Origin: Clostridia bacterium
Lineage (GTDB): Bacteria > Bacillota > Clostridia > Christensenellales > Aristaeellaceae
Direction of reading: 5' to 3'
DNA: 64,000 nt
Assembly (NCBI GenBank): GCA_017544935.1
Contig: JAFYDF010000126.1
Location: forward strand, 1-64,000
Position numbers and translations under genes: made by a program. The notes beneath the pieces were generated by a model. The model had not been told where the DNA came from, searched no databases, and saw nothing but the letters and a program-made list of their open reading frames with translations. Below, in pieces: positions 61,975 to 64,000 of the stretch. Numbering within the stretch: position 1 is the first letter of the stretch; the number at the start of each line of letters is the position of its first letter.

Positions 61975-62003
61975 TTGACAAAGCGGTTTGAAAAAGCTAC
62001 AAT
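61975..62003 (+). promoter_or_regulatory. Promoter of the glycerol-1-phosphate dehydrogenase gene
   Basis: Perfect TTGACA (61975-61980), a 17-base spacer and TACAAT (61998-62003), 50 bases before the start. Confidence 0.85.
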
Positions 62004-62052
62004 ATCGCCGGATAAAAGCCAAATTATTATAAGAAAAGGATCGTGATCTGCC

Positions 62053-63399
62053 ATGATCGATTTCTCCAAAGCCTCCCTGAGCACTCTGATCGCCAAGGGC
62101 GGTTACGATTGTGACTGCGGCCACCATCATGAAATGCCCATGGACTTTCTCTGCATCCGTCCCGGGGCTGTTGAAACCATTCCCGAAGCCCTTAAGGCTG
62201 TAGGCGGCAGCAAGCCCTTCATTGTATGCGACGTAAACACCAAAGCTGCAGCCTGGAGCTTTGTCGAGCCCGTACTAGCCAAAGCCGGTATTGAATACAA
62301 GATGTACTGCTTCCCCATGGAGCATGTAGAACCTGATGAATATGCTGTCGGTTCTCTGACGATGGCTTTTGACCCTTCCTGCGACTGTGTCATGGGCATC
62401 GGCTCCGGCGTAATCAATGACTGCTGCAAAGTATTGTGCCATGCTGTCGGTGTCAAGCAACTGATTGTCGGCACCGCTCCTTCCATGGACGGTTACGCCA
62501 GCAACTCTTCCTCCATGATCCGTGAACGCATCAAGGTATCTCTGTATAATGCCGCTCCTGCTGCCATCATCTGCGATATTGACATCATTAAGAACGCCCC
62601 CATGCGCATGCTGTGGGCAGGCTTCGGCGATATGCTTGCCAAATACATCGCTATCTGCGAGTGGCGCATTTCACATCTGGTCACCGGTGAGTATTACTGT
62701 GAGAATATTGCCGGCCTTATGCGTTCCAGCCTGAAAAAAATCGTTGACAACGCCGCAGGCCTCAAGGTCCGCGATGAAAAAGCTGTACAAGCTACCGTTG
62801 AAGGCCTGGTGCTCAGCGGTGTGGCTATGAGCTATGCTGGTGTCAGCCGTCCCGCCAGCGGTCTGGAGCACTACTTCAGCCATCTGTGGGAAATGATGGC
62901 TCTTGATCGCGGTACGCCTTATGAGCTGCACGGCATCCAGGTCGGCGTAGGTACCCTGCAGACCCTGAAGCTGTATGACAAGATCCGCAAGATGAAGCCT
63001 GACCGCTCCACTGCTGAGAACTTTATCAATTCCTTCAGTAACGAGGAATGGGAAGCTCTGATCCGCAGCATCTTCGGCAAGGCAGCTGAGACCGTCATCT
63101 GGCAGGAGCACAACGTGTTCCATAAAAACGACAAGGCCCGCCATGCCGTTCGTATTGAAAAGATCATCGAGGGTTGGGATGAGATCCAGCGTTTCATCGC
63201 TGAGGAACTGCCCGCAACTGAAACGATTGCTGCCATGATGAAGGATCTGGGTATGCCCATGGTTCCTGCCGACATCAACATCAGCCGCGAAGATACCGTG
63301 AAGGCTTTCCTCGGTTCACGTGATATCCGCGACAAATATATGTCCTGTTCCATGCTGTGGGATATGGGTGTGCTCTACACTACTGAGCTGCCCGAATAA
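62053..63399 (+). CDS. sn-glycerol-1-phosphate dehydrogenase (AraM/EgsA family)
   Basis: A 448-residue iron-/zinc-type alcohol dehydrogenase-fold enzyme that reduces dihydroxyacetone phosphate to sn-glycerol-1-phosphate. The NAD-binding variant GIGSGVINDCCK, the metal-site regions APSMDGYASNSSSM and GLEHYFSHLWEM, and the family-typical C-terminal extension (from about 330) point to AraM/EgsA. In B. subtilis AraM makes G1P for heptaprenylglyceryl phosphate; here no PcrB-like gene is nearby. AAAGGA precedes the ATG. Divergent from deoR, with a shared operator region, so it is likely sugar- or polyol-responsive. Confidence 0.88.
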   Translation: MIDFSKASLSTLIAKGGYDCDCGHHHEMPMDFLCIRPGAVETIPEALKAVGGSKPFIVCDVNTKAAAWSFVEPVLAKAGIEYKMYCFPMEHVEPDEYAVGSLTMAFDPSCDCVMGIGSGVINDCCKVLCHAVGVKQLIVGTAPSMDGYASNSSSMIRERIKVSLYNAAPAAIICDIDIIKNAPMRMLWAGFGDMLAKYIAICEWRISHLVTGEYYCENIAGLMRSSLKKIVDNAAGLKVRDEKAVQATVEGLVLSGVAMSYAGVSRPASGLEHYFSHLWEMMALDRGTPYELHGIQVGVGTLQTLKLYDKIRKMKPDRSTAENFINSFSNEEWEALIRSIFGKAAETVIWQEHNVFHKNDKARHAVRIEKIIEGWDEIQRFIAEELPATETIAAMMKDLGMPMVPADINISREDTVKAFLGSRDIRDKYMSCSMLWDMGVLYTTELPE

Positions 63400-63413
63400 T
63401 ACTTCATTATTGC

Positions 63414-63443
63414 CAAGGCTGCTCCGGCGGCCTTGTTTTTTTT
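63414..63443 (+). terminator. Intrinsic terminator of the dehydrogenase gene
   Basis: CAAGGCTGC pairs with GCGGCCTTG (one mismatch) around a four-base loop, followed by eight Ts. Confidence 0.9.
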
Positions 63444-63444
63444 G

Positions 63445-63473
63445 CAAAAAAACAGACAGGCACATCACCTGTC
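63445..63473 (-). terminator. Intrinsic terminator of the EamA-type gene
   Basis: On the minus strand GACAGG and CCTGTC flank a seven-base loop and are followed by TGTTTTTTT. Confidence 0.8.
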
Positions 63474-63494
63474 CGCAAGGATGACCTTATTATA

Positions 63495-64000
63495 TTAGCT
63501 TTCCGTACTGTTATCGCTGCTTTCATTTCCACGCAGCTGTGCAAGCACGACTGCGCAAAGCATCAAAGCGCATCCGATCAGTTCGCGTATGGTCATCGTT
63601 TCATGCAGCAATACTGCACCCAAAGCCGCTGCGAACACCGATTCCAGGGATAGAATCAGGGATGCCATCGCTGGCGGCACATGTTTCTGGCCAAGCATTT
63701 GTAGGGTATACCCTACTGCACTTGACATCACGCCGGCATAGATGATCAGCCAGCGTACCTGCCAGATCTCCTCGAATGTCGGTTTTTCCAAGATAACCGC
63801 CATTGGAATCGGAATCAGGCCGGCGACAAAAAACTGCAGGCAGCTGAGCATCAGTGTATCGCAGCCTGCGCCATAACGGTCGATGATCACGATATGCACA
63901 GCGGAAAGCGCAGCACACACGAGCATAAGCAGATCGCCGCCGCTGACTGAAAAGCGTCCGACAGAAGAAAGCAGATATAATCCAATTACTGCCAGTATGA
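63495..64000 (-). CDS. EamA/DMT-family transporter, 5'-truncated by window edge
   Basis: The C-terminal half of a drug/metabolite transporter. The frame is open to the end of the window (upstream residues read VIGLYLLSSVGRFSVSGGDLL), so the start lies beyond 64000. The visible part has about five membrane spans and the typical second EamA repeat ending: YAGVMSSAVGYTLQMLGQKH, VPPAMASLILSLESVFAAAL, GAVLLHETMTIRELIGCALM. Substrates of this family (amino acids, nucleotides, toxins) cannot be inferred. A short acidic, Ser-rich tail (RGNESSDNSTES) ends the protein. Confidence 0.9.
   Translation of the reverse strand, partial: ILAVIGLYLLSSVGRFSVSGGDLLMLVCAALSAVHIVIIDRYGAGCDTLMLSCLQFFVAGLIPIPMAVILEKPTFEEIWQVRWLIIYAGVMSSAVGYTLQMLGQKHVPPAMASLILSLESVFAAALGAVLLHETMTIRELIGCALMLCAVVLAQLRGNESSDNSTES

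Overview
The window is a 64 kb chromosomal stretch from a Bacillota bacterium, most likely an anaerobic member of Clostridia. The evidence is strong AGGAGG-type ribosome sites, consensus sigma-A promoters, Firmicute gene neighbourhoods (pheST, rpsO-pnp, nadD/yqeK-rsfS), a T-box leader, Firmicute-type Opp/Ami transporters, and secreted or lipid-anchored proteins in a single-membrane style. Base composition looks close to 50% G+C throughout. I saw no insertion sequence, phage gene, CRISPR array, rRNA or tRNA gene. The species cannot be named from this sequence.

Layout. 1-5.4 kb (+): 3' part of pheS, pheT, and a tandem pair of metallo-beta-lactamase-fold hydrolases, one secreted and one not. 5.5-9.6 kb (-): a YhhN-like membrane protein and a prfC-typA translational GTPase operon. 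9.7-13 kb (+): htpG, ogt and an AIM24-type protein. 13-16.4 kb (-): an orphan secreted protein and ftsH. 16.6-22.3 kb (+): uvrC, a lipoprotein, and a large fused cell-wall protein (L,D-transpeptidase, peptidoglycan-binding and CapA domains). 22.4-25.1 kb (-): two tandem DHH phosphoesterases and a secreted OB-fold-like protein. 25.2-29.7 kb (-): a sugar-type ABC transporter operon with a LacI-type operator. 29.9-31.5 kb (-): an acyl-CoA synthetase behind a consensus promoter covered by palindromes. 31.7-40.5 kb (-): an oligopeptide ABC transporter whose components carry unusual extra domains, followed by a possibly ApbE-like membrane protein.

The right part holds an Fe-S aldo/keto reductase, HU, an HTH-UDP-glucose dehydrogenase fusion with a palindromic operator, rpsO-pnp, an M16 peptidase and a dUTPase (40.8-48.5 kb, +). 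It continues with an ECF sigma/anti-sigma pair (48.6-50.1 kb, -), a NadD-YqeK fusion with rsfS and a cysteine-less ArsC-like protein, and a repetitive Ala-rich coiled-coil protein (50.3-53.5 kb, +). Then come a YlmH-like S4 protein and a TRIC-type channel (-), a LysR regulator (+), and a tryptophan T-box controlling a trpXYZ-type transporter (56.1-59.3 kb, +). The window ends with shikimate kinase, a BadF-type kinase, a DeoR regulator, a divergent glycerol-1-phosphate dehydrogenase, and a partial EamA transporter.

The strongest leads are these: an oligopeptide-binding protein that looks circularly permuted, inside an Opp operon whose OppD has a coiled-coil insertion of about 250 residues; the HTH-UDP-glucose dehydrogenase fusion with a perfect 15-bp palindrome between its promoter and start codon; the L,D-transpeptidase/CapA fusion; and a solute-binding lipoprotein with an extra C-terminal membrane anchor. 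Gaps of more than about 300 bases occur only at 9619-9931 (two promoters and a direct repeat) and 56063-56455 (the T-box leader).
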